Source of the DNA: Thalassoroseus pseudoceratinae
GTDB taxonomy: Bacteria > Planctomycetota > Planctomycetia > Planctomycetales > Planctomycetaceae
Direction of reading: 5' to 3'
Assembly (NCBI RefSeq): GCF_011634775.1
Contig: NZ_JAALXT010000003.1
Location: 806,001-870,000 of the forward strand
DNA length: 64,000 nucleotides
The translations under genes were made by a program, and so were the position numbers. Below the pieces are notes generated by a model. That model saw only the letters and a list, made by a program, of their open reading frames with translations. It ran no database searches and had not been told where the DNA came from. This document shows, one piece after another, positions 1 through 8,625 of this stretch; the stretch's first letter is position 1, and every line of letters starts with the position of its first letter.

Positions 1-1188
1 ATCACGTGACCTTTTTGTAGCAGTCAGATCCAGCCAGGGACGTTCGTCGATGTTACGCATGGTGAGCGGCGTGCTCGGTCCGGGGGTTTGATCCGGATAC
101 CACTGGATACCATCGAAGGTCGCATACACGTCCAGTCGAAGATGCAACGGCGTGCGTCCCGCAACAAAAAACAAGGCATCCGTGTCACGGTTGTCGATTT
201 TCGATTTCCGCTGACCGTCCGTTTGCCGCAGGGTCGAAAATTCCCGCCCGGCTTGCTTCGATTCCGCCAGATGCCGATGAACGTCCTGCATCACCTCCGG
301 TGGCAATGCGATGCAGCGATCTTGATTTTTTGGCTTAACCGGCTCGTCATAGGTTTCGTTGTAGACATCGAACAAGCTCGGTTTTTTGGAGTCCATAAAC
401 GGCGCATTGTCGATCGGAGCGAAACTCTGCACGTCTTTTGTGCCCGCCACGAGCATGTCGCCATCACCAACGCCGCTCCGTGCATACGGCGAGAAATCGC
501 CCGTACCGCCGGAACTTGGCATCAGTCCCGGCAACGCTTCGGTCGCCGTCCGCCCCGACAACGGCACCAATAAAACGGCAGCCACCAGACAAATGGGAAG
601 CGTGATAAACCAACGTAGCGGCCGGTCTGCGTGGGTTTCGTCGGCGATGCGTCCGGCGAGCGAATTCCAATAGCGGCTCATCAGCCACCAACACCCGATC
701 AATGTGAACGCAAACAGCACGAAGTACAGAAACGGATCATCCCCCGCCATCACCACGAACAAGATCAGGAACAGACTCGCCGCTCCGCCAAGCCGTTCCA
801 CTCGCGGCCACACTGAGAACGCTGCCAGTACCAACGCCACGTTGCGGAACCCGCAGATCAACAACACTTCGAACGCGTGTCCGGTTCCCCAAATTTGCCG
901 ACTCAGGAATTCAACGCCAATTGCCAATAAGGCACTGACAACTACAACCGGCCCAACGAGGAGCGGCACGTCCGGTGATCGCCGTCGCCAACGCATCGCA
1001 ACACGACGACCGACGACAACCAATCCGCCGTAAAAGGCAATCTTGGCCATGATCACGCCGCGTGATACGGCCCCATCACCGATCACGACCTCCGCCGCCA
1101 GCGTCGCTAACAGGATCAAGGCCACCACGGCCCAACCAGGTGTTGCTTCCGAGTTGTTCCCTGTCGTCTTGGCCTGCGACTTAATCAT
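1..1188 (-). CDS. Membrane transglutaminase-like protein, N-terminal part (cut by window edge)
   Basis: The frame is open from an ATG at 1188 to the window edge (396 codons). It begins inside the last codons of the DUF58 gene, with an 8-base overlap, so the two are probably translationally coupled. The first roughly 200 residues hold several hydrophobic segments. A soluble region follows and contains the stretch YATFDGIQWYPD, which resembles the region ahead of the catalytic domain in TgpA/DUF3488 transglutaminase-like membrane proteins. The catalytic Cys-His-Asp part would lie outside the window, so the assignment rests on architecture and on the DUF58 neighbour, a common pairing. Substrate unknown. 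Confidence 0.6.
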   Translation of the reverse strand, partial: MIKSQAKTTGNNSEATPGWAVVALILLATLAAEVVIGDGAVSRGVIMAKIAFYGGLVVVGRRVAMRWRRRSPDVPLLVGPVVVVSALLAIGVEFLSRQIWGTGHAFEVLLICGFRNVALVLAAFSVWPRVERLGGAASLFLILFVVMAGDDPFLYFVLFAFTLIGCWWLMSRYWNSLAGRIADETHADRPLRWFITLPICLVAAVLLVPLSGRTATEALPGLMPSSGGTGDFSPYARSGVGDGDMLVAGTKDVQSFAPIDNAPFMDSKKPSLFDVYNETYDEPVKPKNQDRCIALPPEVMQDVHRHLAESKQAGREFSTLRQTDGQRKSKIDNRDTDALFFVAGRTPLHLRLDVYATFDGIQWYPDQTPGPSTPLTMRNIDERPWLDLTATKRSRD

Positions 1189-2419
1189 GGCACACCTTCC
1201 TCCACGCCCGTTGGAATTGCTCAGGGACTGGACGATTGACGTTGATCGGAATCGTCGATGTCGCAAACCGCCCGGATGGTTCTCCATTCTCAACCAGCAC
1301 AAATCGCCGATCGGTGTGATCGCCGCGATCGAATGAGGGAATCCGTTCCGGATCCGTCGTCACGACGATCTGCAACCCGGCATTCGTCGCCTGTACCGTC
1401 TTCCGATCTAGGATCGACCTGGCATGAGGCAATCGGGCCATCACATCGAGCAACGCCTCGCGACCACGTCGTCCGGGTTGAATCGTCAGTCGCTCGTCAT
1501 TCGAACGTACCACTACGGATGCGTTTTCGGCGTGCCATGCACATGCTAAGCTTGCAGCGATTCGCACCGACCATGCGGACGCCGTGTCCACAGCGGGATC
1601 GAACGGAAATCTATGCAAATCCAAGACGATCTCGACGGACGAAATCACCGCGGCCTGACGCTCGCAAACAATCAACCGATCGTGCCGAGCCGTCTGTGCC
1701 CAATGCACCCGCCGCAGGGAATCCCCCTCGCGAAACGGACGGGTTCCGGTCAAGTCGCCGAATTCACCGACTAAACAGTCCGAGAACCGATCGTCTGCCA
1801 TGCTGACCGCACCGGCATCCAGCAGCGTTTCCAAAGGCGTGACCTGCGGCCAGACCAACAACGAATTCTCTAGGGAAGCCGTCGTGACCGACCGGTACAG
1901 ACCGAACGGAAACCCACAGCCGATCCGGGGTGGCTCAGTCGGATAAACGCCGAAACTCTTTGGACGAATCACCCAGCGATATTCACTCGTCGACCAGCCC
2001 GGGACCTTGCTGAAGGCCAAGGCATTTTCGTCTGCCTCGGCGAGCGAATCGTCGTCACCGAATGAGGTTTCGAGTCGTTCCTGAAGCGTCAAACCCCATG
2101 CTGGCCACGGCCAGCGATTGCGAATGTTAATCGTCGCAGTGACGGCGTCGCCTTCCGACACTCGTGGGACATCGAACCGGACAGTGCAACTCAGCCCGCG
2201 AATGGAAACCCACGGCCACACAAGACCAATCGCCAACACAAACGCCACCGCTACGACAACCACCCAAGCCAGCGGTTTGAGCAGAATCGCGAACAGCAGC
2301 GCCGCCAACCCCACAGCGGCTAGACACGCGACCGGATGTTTCAACCAATACACCCAGCGATTCGCGCCGGGGCAGAAGTCGTGGGTCAATAACTGCCCAA
2401 ACCGGCTTACGAACTCCAT
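1181..2419 (-). CDS. DUF58 domain membrane protein
   Basis: 412 residues. Two hydrophobic segments near residues 25-68 anchor the protein. The C-terminal half carries the DUF58 hallmark: GTRPFREGDSLRRVHW followed by an LIVCERQ segment. DUF58 proteins usually sit with a MoxR AAA+ ATPase and a transglutaminase-like protein and are thought to help assemble or mature envelope proteins. Here the transglutaminase-like gene follows with overlap, but no MoxR gene lies directly upstream. I chose the ATG at 2419 because GGTGAG sits 4 bases before it. A TTG at 2431 is also in frame but has no well-placed ribosome site. Confidence 0.85.
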   Translation of the reverse strand: MEFVSRFGQLLTHDFCPGANRWVYWLKHPVACLAAVGLAALLFAILLKPLAWVVVVAVAFVLAIGLVWPWVSIRGLSCTVRFDVPRVSEGDAVTATINIRNRWPWPAWGLTLQERLETSFGDDDSLAEADENALAFSKVPGWSTSEYRWVIRPKSFGVYPTEPPRIGCGFPFGLYRSVTTASLENSLLVWPQVTPLETLLDAGAVSMADDRFSDCLVGEFGDLTGTRPFREGDSLRRVHWAQTARHDRLIVCERQAAVISSVEIVLDLHRFPFDPAVDTASAWSVRIAASLACAWHAENASVVVRSNDERLTIQPGRRGREALLDVMARLPHARSILDRKTVQATNAGLQIVVTTDPERIPSFDRGDHTDRRFVLVENGEPSGRFATSTIPINVNRPVPEQFQRAWRKVCHD

Positions 2420-2847
2420 CGTGCTCACCAAGCCTCACTTCGCAATCAAACCGAACTTACACCACGAAGGTTAATGCAAATGTTTTGCATATGATCTGAT
2501 TATGTGTTGGCAGTCACCTTGTGTCAACGCCGCCGCCGTAAAGATTTGGTGGGCTTCGAAGCGACTTGGAGCAAGGCACGCGAGCATCGAGAGGAGGCCA
2601 ATGGCTGTCCTGGCCTTGTGCAAGCCATCGCGCAAAGACGTTGCACGCTTCCAGAAACGATTAGCCGTAAGTTCAAATCAATAGCAAGGCAGTTGCTATG
2701 CGGAACATTATGCAAAATCGGCGGGCAATCGCGTTCAGACGGACCGGCTCAAGTTATCGGAGCGGTTAATTATAGACTTCGCTCTCTGTCACGACGCGTC
2801 TGGGAAATTCTTGAGAGCCGAGACGCGGCAGGTCACCTCAACACACC
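2420..2847. other. 428-base region without a supported gene
   Basis: This lies between the DUF58 gene (starting leftward) and the 3' end of the redoxin gene. It should hold the DUF58 promoter. Apart from the inverted repeat at 2474-2490 I see no strong motif. A 115-codon plus-strand frame at 2504-2851 exists, but its composition (Arg/Cys rich, no recognisable domain) does not support it as a gene. Confidence 0.5.
2474..2490. promoter_or_regulatory. Perfect inverted repeat, possible operator
   Basis: ATGCAAA and TTTGCAT form perfect 7-base arms around TGT. The site is 55 bases upstream of the DUF58 start, where an operator for that leftward operon would lie. No regulator gene is nearby, so function is inferred only from position and symmetry. 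Confidence 0.35.
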
Positions 2848-3894
2848 CTAGAAGCCGGTGGTCTGCGGTGTGGAAGTTTGGTTGCTTGCGTCAAACTGTT
2901 CTGCGAGGCCTGTCGGCGACGGTATACGCTCGCGTTGTTCAATCGGTGACCCGATGGCGCGGGTGCGGGCAACTGGTACCCGTTCAGAGTACACCACGGC
3001 CGCGATTGCATCGTCCAGGTACGTTTGCGGAACCTGGAAACGTCGGGCGTCGGTGAATCGATCATCAATTCGCCCTCGGTAGACTAGTTCTCGCTGCGCG
3101 TTGAGCACAAACACTTCCGGCGTGTGCGTTGGACGGAAGGCGTTGCGGAATCGTTGATTGTGATCCGCAAGAATTGGAAATTGCAGGCGATTCACCCGCT
3201 GGAACCAGGCGGCCCATTCTTTCGAGGAATCGGGGTCTGCGAGAACACCAACGAAGTTGACGCCCATGTCCTCCCAACCGGCGTGAAGTCGAGCTAATTG
3301 CGGAACAGAGCCGATCGTGGCGGGGCACTCTGCGGACAAAAACACGACGACAGTCGCTCGCGCCGTCCCGTTCCTTGTCAGTTCGTGAAACACCTGGGGC
3401 TGTCGAATAGCCGGGGGTGCGGTGTTGGGTTTGGTTTCGGACGCGAGCTTTGGGGCTGATCTCACAGCACGGGGAGGCTCAAATGACGCTTGCCAAATCT
3501 CCGACGGAGCGGCTTTCGGCCTCGTTGTTGGTTGCTCGGTGTGTGCTACCACTTTGATTTCGGAAGGAGGGGGCACCAAATTCGGTGTCGGTACAGCGTT
3601 CGGCCGTGATGGCGGGGGCATTGCTACGGATTTTTTGGGCGGTTCCGGCGTCTTTAATTCGACGGACGCTGCCAGTCGGTTCCGTGTTGCCGTGAGCCTT
3701 TCCGCCACGCTTTCGACATGGGGGGCGGCGACCAGTTGCCCGGTGTCGACCTGCGAGAACCGTACGGGCGAGATTCCCGAAAAGAACGATACCAACGCGA
3801 TCACGACCAACCCACCAAACAGCAGAGCGTGTCGCGCGGATCGGTTCGGTGACTGGTTATGTGAGGTCGGGCGGTGATTTTGTTTCGTAAACAT
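2848..3894 (-). CDS. Membrane-anchored redoxin (thioredoxin-like) protein
   Basis: 348 residues. Residues 24-40 form one hydrophobic anchor, so the rest probably faces the periplasm. Residues 80-165 are a Pro/Lys/Thr-rich linker. The thioredoxin-fold domain covers about 166-290: a beta strand VVVFLSAECPAT with the only cysteine of the protein (Cys190), a segment NFVGVLADP, and THTPEVFV with the expected cis-proline. This matches AhpC/TSA or redoxin families. With Cys-x-x-Thr and no second cysteine it cannot act as a classical CxxC disulfide reductase; a one-Cys peroxidase or partner-dependent thiol role is possible. AAGGAA precedes the ATG by 9 bases. It is transcribed alone, divergently from fhcA. 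Confidence 0.75.
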   Translation of the reverse strand: MFTKQNHRPTSHNQSPNRSARHALLFGGLVVIALVSFFSGISPVRFSQVDTGQLVAAPHVESVAERLTATRNRLAASVELKTPEPPKKSVAMPPPSRPNAVPTPNLVPPPSEIKVVAHTEQPTTRPKAAPSEIWQASFEPPRAVRSAPKLASETKPNTAPPAIRQPQVFHELTRNGTARATVVVFLSAECPATIGSVPQLARLHAGWEDMGVNFVGVLADPDSSKEWAAWFQRVNRLQFPILADHNQRFRNAFRPTHTPEVFVLNAQRELVYRGRIDDRFTDARRFQVPQTYLDDAIAAVVYSERVPVARTRAIGSPIEQRERIPSPTGLAEQFDASNQTSTPQTTGF

Positions 3895-4091
3895 CCGTGT
3901 TTTCCTTGCGCGGAGTTTAGCAGAATCGGCAATCGGCGGCTATCCGTCTTCTGATCCGTCCTGAGGAAGCCGATCTGGGTTCGCTGTTGGATCGGAGCAA
4001 CGTGCGTTACACTGCGTAAGCCCGTTCGGAACACCGGAACGGGGATGACGATCACCTGATGGAATGACCACATTCGAAGACGAACGTACTC

Positions 4092-5756
4092 ATGGCACGA
4101 CTCTGTTTGACAGGCGGAACTGTTTACGATCCGGCGAACAGCATCGACGGGGAGATCCGGGATCTTTGGGTCGAAGATGGTCGGATCGTGGAGCCTCCTT
4201 CTGACGCCGACTGGAAACCGGATCGCACCCTCGACTTAACCGGATACGTCGTGATGCCCGGAGGTGTGGACATGCATTGCCACATCGCCGGTCCGAAGGT
4301 GAATACCGCTCGAAAGCTTATTCCGGAAGAGAAACGAATCGCAGAACCAGTGCGGCGAACCGCGACCACCCGTTCCGGCACCGGCGGAAGTGTCCCGAGC
4401 ACGTTCGCCACTGGGTATCTCTATGCGGGCCTAGGGTACACAACCGCTTTCGATGCCGCTGTTCCACCGTTGACCGCGCGTCATGCGCATGAGGAATTGG
4501 AAGATACCCCCATCATCGACAAAGGCTTTTACGTCTTGATGGGAAATAATCATTACCTCATGCAAGAGTTGGCCAAAGGTGAGACCGACCGTGTTCGGAA
4601 CTACGTCGGCTGGCTTGTCGGGGCGGCGAAAGGATTTGCCTGCAAGATCGTCAATCCAGGCGGTGTGGAGGTTTGGAAAAGTCGTGGAAGCAACCTTCAT
4701 GGCTTGGATGAAACCGTTGATCACTTCAATGTCACGCCGCGACAGATCATCCGGGGAATATCCCAAGCTGCGAACGAATTGCAATTGCCACATCCGGTAC
4801 ACATCCATTGCAACAATCTCGGCATGCCCGGCAACTGGCGGACCACGCTAGAAACGATGCAGGCGTTGGAGGGGCACCGTGGACACATCACGCACATTCA
4901 GTTTCATAGCTACGGCGGTGATCCGGACGAACAAAGCACGTTCTGCTCGGAAGTTCCGAAGCTGGTGGAATACTTCAATACGCACGAGAACATTACCGTC
5001 GACGTCGGCCAAGTGATGTTTGGGGAAACGGTCTCGATGACCGGTGATGGTCCGTTGGGCTATTACCTACACAAAGTCATGGGGCGGAAGTGGTACAGCG
5101 GCGATACGGAGATGGAAACCGGTTGCGGAATTGTGCCGATCACTTACAAGAACAAAAGTCTCGTGCATGCGTTGCAATGGGCGATTGGTCTGGAGTGGTA
5201 TCTGCTGGCCGAAGATCCGTGGCGAATCGCGATGAGCACTGATCACCCGAACGGAAGTTCGTTCCGTGCGTATCCACAAATTATTGCGTTGTTAATGGAT
5301 CGCACTCGCCGGGAAGAAATTTTGAAGCAAGTCCCCACCGAAGTTCGCGAACGATGCACGCTCGGAGAATTGGATCGAGAGTACTCTCTTAACGAGATTG
5401 CAATTATCACCCGTGCTGCACCTGCTCGTATGTTGGGGCTGGTGAATAAAGGCCACCTTGGTGTGGGGGCGGACGCCGACGTGACGGTCTATGCGCCGCA
5501 GGCCGATCACGAGCGGATGTTCGAGTTGCCACGCTACGTCATCAAAGCAGGTGACGTGGTGGTGGACGATGGGGAAGTTCGTTCATCGAACGTCGGAAAA
5601 CTGATGCACGTCTCGCCGGAATTTGATCCAGATTCGCTCCCTCATATTCGGGAATGGTTCGAGAATCACTACACAATTCAGTTCAACAACTATGCAGTGA
5701 GTGAGTCGTATTTGCACGATCACGAAGTCGTTCCGACAAACAAAGCGACGCAATGA
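4092..5756 (+). CDS. fhcA: Formylmethanofuran dehydrogenase subunit A homologue (formyltransferase/hydrolase complex subunit A)
   Basis: 554 residues, the usual length of FwdA/FmdA/FhcA. It is an amidohydrolase-fold protein with the metal-binding HxH at His62/His64 (GVDMHCHIAG), a lysine in AKGFACKIVNPGG, histidines in HIHCNNLG and THIQFHSYGG, and an aspartate in AMSTDHPNG. In bacteria with tetrahydromethanopterin-linked C1 transfer, including Planctomycetes, the Fhc complex releases formate from formyl-methanofuran analogues, the last step of formaldehyde oxidation; subunit A hydrolyses the formyl group. The other subunit genes (fhcB, fhcC, fhcD) are not in the window. The stop overlaps the next ATG by 4 bases, so it is coupled to the transporter gene. 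Confidence 0.9.
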   Translation: MARLCLTGGTVYDPANSIDGEIRDLWVEDGRIVEPPSDADWKPDRTLDLTGYVVMPGGVDMHCHIAGPKVNTARKLIPEEKRIAEPVRRTATTRSGTGGSVPSTFATGYLYAGLGYTTAFDAAVPPLTARHAHEELEDTPIIDKGFYVLMGNNHYLMQELAKGETDRVRNYVGWLVGAAKGFACKIVNPGGVEVWKSRGSNLHGLDETVDHFNVTPRQIIRGISQAANELQLPHPVHIHCNNLGMPGNWRTTLETMQALEGHRGHITHIQFHSYGGDPDEQSTFCSEVPKLVEYFNTHENITVDVGQVMFGETVSMTGDGPLGYYLHKVMGRKWYSGDTEMETGCGIVPITYKNKSLVHALQWAIGLEWYLLAEDPWRIAMSTDHPNGSSFRAYPQIIALLMDRTRREEILKQVPTEVRERCTLGELDREYSLNEIAIITRAAPARMLGLVNKGHLGVGADADVTVYAPQADHERMFELPRYVIKAGDVVVDDGEVRSSNVGKLMHVSPEFDPDSLPHIREWFENHYTIQFNNYAVSESYLHDHEVVPTNKATQ

Positions 5757-6523
5757 GTGAAACCAATCCCCCCCTGGACCTGGCGTCGCTGAAACGCTCG
5801 CACACACCCAAAGCGGTTGCGGAACGGTTATCCCAGCAGCCACCACAGAGTTACCTACGCGATCTTGTTTACGGTGCGATCGACGGGTTGGTCACGACGT
5901 TTGCGGTGGTTGCCGGAGCGATCGGTGCCGAGCTTTCGAGTCGACTCATTATCATTTTCGGCCTGGCGAATCTGATTGCTGACGGCTTCAGTATGGCGGT
6001 GAGCAACTACTTGGGGACGAAAGTTGAAGCCGATCGGCTCGATCGCATCCGGGAAATCGAAAACCACCACATCGAATTCATTCCCGAAGGTGAAGCGGAG
6101 GAAATCCGCGAGATTTATCGTCAAAAAGGTTTCGAAGGCGAGTTGCTCGAGCAGGTGGTTCAGGTCATCATCGCCGACCGCACGCTGTGGATTGACACGA
6201 TGCTCCGCGAGGAATGGGGGTTGTCGATTGAGCCCACGAACCCCTGGAAGGCGGCCGGCGCGACGTTTATGTCATTCATTGTTGTTGGACTCATTCCCGT
6301 TTTGCCGTTCATGGTTTTCGACGCCGAGGGAGACGCGCGAAACGTGATCATTGCCGGTGGTTGCGTCCTGACGGCGTTGGCGTTTTTCATCGTGGGGGTT
6401 CTGAAGTCGCGGCAAGTGGGTTATCCGTGGTGGCGATCGGGCGTGCAAGTCTTGGCGATGGGAGGCGGTGCCGCGATGTTGGCGTACCTCGTCGGCGTTC
6501 TCTTGCGACCACTTGGCGGATAG
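5753..6523 (+). CDS. VIT1/CCC1 family membrane transporter
   Basis: 256 residues. It begins with LVYGAIDGLVTTFAVVAGA, the first helix signature of the VIT1/CCC1 (DUF125) family, followed by a second helix with NLIADGFSMAVSNYLGTK. A charged Glu-rich cytoplasmic segment (about residues 95-150) corresponds to the metal-binding region of the family, and three further hydrophobic helices lie at about 168-190, 200-215 and 230-253. Characterised members move Fe2+ or Mn2+ out of the cytosol. The ATG overlaps the fhcA stop (ATGA). Substrate cannot be told from sequence; the link to C1 metabolism is only positional. Confidence 0.9.
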   Translation: MSETNPPLDLASLKRSHTPKAVAERLSQQPPQSYLRDLVYGAIDGLVTTFAVVAGAIGAELSSRLIIIFGLANLIADGFSMAVSNYLGTKVEADRLDRIREIENHHIEFIPEGEAEEIREIYRQKGFEGELLEQVVQVIIADRTLWIDTMLREEWGLSIEPTNPWKAAGATFMSFIVVGLIPVLPFMVFDAEGDARNVIIAGGCVLTALAFFIVGVLKSRQVGYPWWRSGVQVLAMGGGAAMLAYLVGVLLRPLGG

Positions 6524-6578
6524 AATCCCGCAATCTTTGCGTCAGTTCCAAACCATTCTTGAAAGGTCGATTGCGTCG

Positions 6579-7823
6579 ATGTTTGCGGAAATCATTGCCA
6601 TCGGAACCGAACTCACAACCGGGGCGAAGCTGGATACGAACAGCCAATGGCTGAGCCAAGCGTTGGGGCAGATCGGGATTGTCGTTCGTTATCATCAGAC
6701 GATGGCCGACGATCTAGCGGCGATGGTGAAGGTTTTTCGGACGGCAGTTGAGCGGTCGGATTTGGTCATCATCACGGGAGGGTTGGGGCCGACTCAAGAT
6801 GATCTTACGCGTCAAGCTCTCGCTGATCTTGTCGGTGTGGAATTGGAGTTGAACGAGTCTTCATTGGCTCATCTTCGGCACTTGTTTGCATCACGAAAAC
6901 GGGAGATGCCCGAACGGAACACGATCCAAGCGTACTTTCCCGCCGGGAGTGAGCCGATTGAGAACGCACGCGGAACCGCCCCAGGTATCTGGATGAAGGT
7001 TCCCCGTTCCGATCGCGATCACCATGCATTCGTTGCGGCTCTGCCCGGGGTGCCAAGCGAGATGAAACCGATGTTCGAGCACGAAGTTCGTCCACGGCTA
7101 CCTCACTCTGGGCGGGTCATTCGACACACTCGGATCAATGCGTTTGGAGCCGGCGAATCGCGTGTCGAGGAGTTACTCGGTGCATTGACCGCACGCGGGG
7201 CGGACCCAGAGGTCGGCATCACCGCTCACGAGGCGACGATCACTCTGCGGATCGTCGCGGAGGGCCAAACCGAAGCGGAATGTCATACGAAAATCACCAG
7301 CGTACGGGCGGACGTTCAACAACGGCTCGGCTCACTCATCTTCGGTGAAGAAGACGAAGAGTTGCAGCACGTCGTTCTTCGACTGCTTCAGCAACGGGGC
7401 CAAACTCTCGCTACGGCAGAAGCCGGAAATGGTGGACTAATGGCTCACTGGTTGACCGCTGTCAATGGGTTCGAATCGGCGTATCTCGGTGGCGTGGTCG
7501 CACCCACCGAGTCCGCGAAGACCACGCTGCTTGGCGTCTCACCAGAAACCGTTGGAACCTACGGTTCGGTGAGTGAGGAGACTGCCATTGAAATGGCGAA
7601 CGGTTGCCGGGAGCGATTCCAAACCGACTACGCTCTCGCTCTGACGGGACGCAAGAACGACACTCCCGAAGGGACCGTCTGGATCGCGTTTGCTGGTCCA
7701 AATCGCTCGGAAGCCATCGAGCACCATCTCATTGGCGATCCCGGTATCGCCACAAGTCGAGCGGCCAAAACCGCACTCAATCTGCTCCGCACCAACTTGG
7801 TTGCATGTGAGTCGCCCGGGTGA
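6579..7823 (+). CDS. cinA: CinA family protein with degenerate deamidase domain
   Basis: 414 residues. The N-terminal domain is a MoaB/Mog-like fold with EIIAIGTELTTG and ITGGLGPTQDDLTRQAL, as in all CinA proteins (ADP-ribose pyrophosphatase activity is known in the family). The C-terminal domain from about residue 265 aligns with the NMN deamidase (PncC) domain: TLATAEAGNGG, AYLGGVVAPTESAK and GSVSEETAIEMA. The active-site AESCTGG motif is here AEAGNGG (280-286) and the GIAGPGG loop is replaced by GRKNDTP, so deamidase activity is doubtful. I start at ATG 6579, with GAAAGG 12 bases before it; longer frames overlap the transporter gene and add non-conserved sequence. Confidence 0.9.
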   Translation: MFAEIIAIGTELTTGAKLDTNSQWLSQALGQIGIVVRYHQTMADDLAAMVKVFRTAVERSDLVIITGGLGPTQDDLTRQALADLVGVELELNESSLAHLRHLFASRKREMPERNTIQAYFPAGSEPIENARGTAPGIWMKVPRSDRDHHAFVAALPGVPSEMKPMFEHEVRPRLPHSGRVIRHTRINAFGAGESRVEELLGALTARGADPEVGITAHEATITLRIVAEGQTEAECHTKITSVRADVQQRLGSLIFGEEDEELQHVVLRLLQQRGQTLATAEAGNGGLMAHWLTAVNGFESAYLGGVVAPTESAKTTLLGVSPETVGTYGSVSEETAIEMANGCRERFQTDYALALTGRKNDTPEGTVWIAFAGPNRSEAIEHHLIGDPGIATSRAAKTALNLLRTNLVACESPG

Positions 7824-7922
7824 TCCCCATCGAGAATCTTGGCTGAAAACTTGCGGGGGACCGGGAAATATCGCACAATCGGAAAACTCAGAGTCGTTTC
7901 CCTCCGTAACCTCACTCCCCCC

Positions 7923-8459
7923 ATGATGCCCCATCCGATTCAACCGAGCACACACCGCTCGTCTGGTCCATTACTTGGACCAAGACGTTTGTGGGTTGTC
8001 GCTGCGCTCGGCGTTTTGTTGGGGTTATTCGCCGAGATCGGTCTGCCCGCATTTGCGTGGATGTCGGTTGTGATCTTGTCCGACGAAAAGGATTCCGACG
8101 AGACAATCGCCCCGCCAGCCACCGGACCGACTTGCTGTAACAACTGTGGTTGTTCGGACTCCGCCCGTTCCGGTGGTGTGTGTTGTTGTACCGGACGTAA
8201 TTCAACCTTCGTTGACGAGGAAGACGAAGCGGGATCGCCAGCACGCACCGAAGTTGGATGCCCTTGTGGGCAGTTGCCAACGGATCAGATGGCGGGACCG
8301 TCAACCGTCAAAATTATTGCAATCACCGTTTCGGTGCGTTGGTCCGAAGCGGAAACACGACGTGTGATGATTCAACCGTCGAGCCTGCCGGAGGTCACTG
8401 TTCGACCGGAAACGCCGCCTCCAGAAATCGCAATTCAGAACGATCGACAATTTGTTTGA
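7923..8459 (+). CDS. Small Cys-rich membrane-anchored protein of unknown function
   Basis: 178 residues from ATG 7923 (ATG 7926 is equally possible; a TTG at 7839 would extend it into poorly coding sequence). One hydrophobic segment (about residues 23-46, RLWVVAALGVLLGLF) is followed by an extracytoplasmic region with a cysteine cluster: TCCNNCGC, VCCCTG and CPCG, nine cysteines within about 55 residues. The C-terminal 50 residues are ordinary and soluble. The pairing pattern could bind a metal or form disulfides. I do not recognise a family. Confidence 0.6.
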   Translation: MMPHPIQPSTHRSSGPLLGPRRLWVVAALGVLLGLFAEIGLPAFAWMSVVILSDEKDSDETIAPPATGPTCCNNCGCSDSARSGGVCCCTGRNSTFVDEEDEAGSPARTEVGCPCGQLPTDQMAGPSTVKIIAITVSVRWSEAETRRVMIQPSSLPEVTVRPETPPPEIAIQNDRQFV

Positions 8460-8470
8460 CCGACTCCGTC

Positions 8471-8496
8471 CCGTAACGGATTCGGTTCCGTTACGG
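8471..8496. terminator. Hairpin, possible terminator
   Basis: Perfect 10-base arms CCGTAACGGA and TCCGTTACGG around a 6-base loop, 12 bases after the stop of the Cys-rich protein gene. There is no U-run, so it may be a weak or factor-assisted terminator, or an RNA stabilising stem. Confidence 0.5.
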
Positions 8497-8625
8497 ATTT
8501 GAGCGTGACTCAAACCTTCGATCGATGATCCAGCGGACGCAACTCCGTGAGTCCCATGCAAAATGGGGAATCACGTGGTGCACGTGTGCAACACGCGCTG
8601 GGCTGAACTTTTTCTGGAGTACATT

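Noticed and set aside
2504-2851. 115-codon plus-strand frame upstream of the redoxin gene
   Set aside because: GTG start, no ribosome site, Arg/Cys-rich translation without a domain, and it ends inside the end of the convergent gene. Not supported as a gene.
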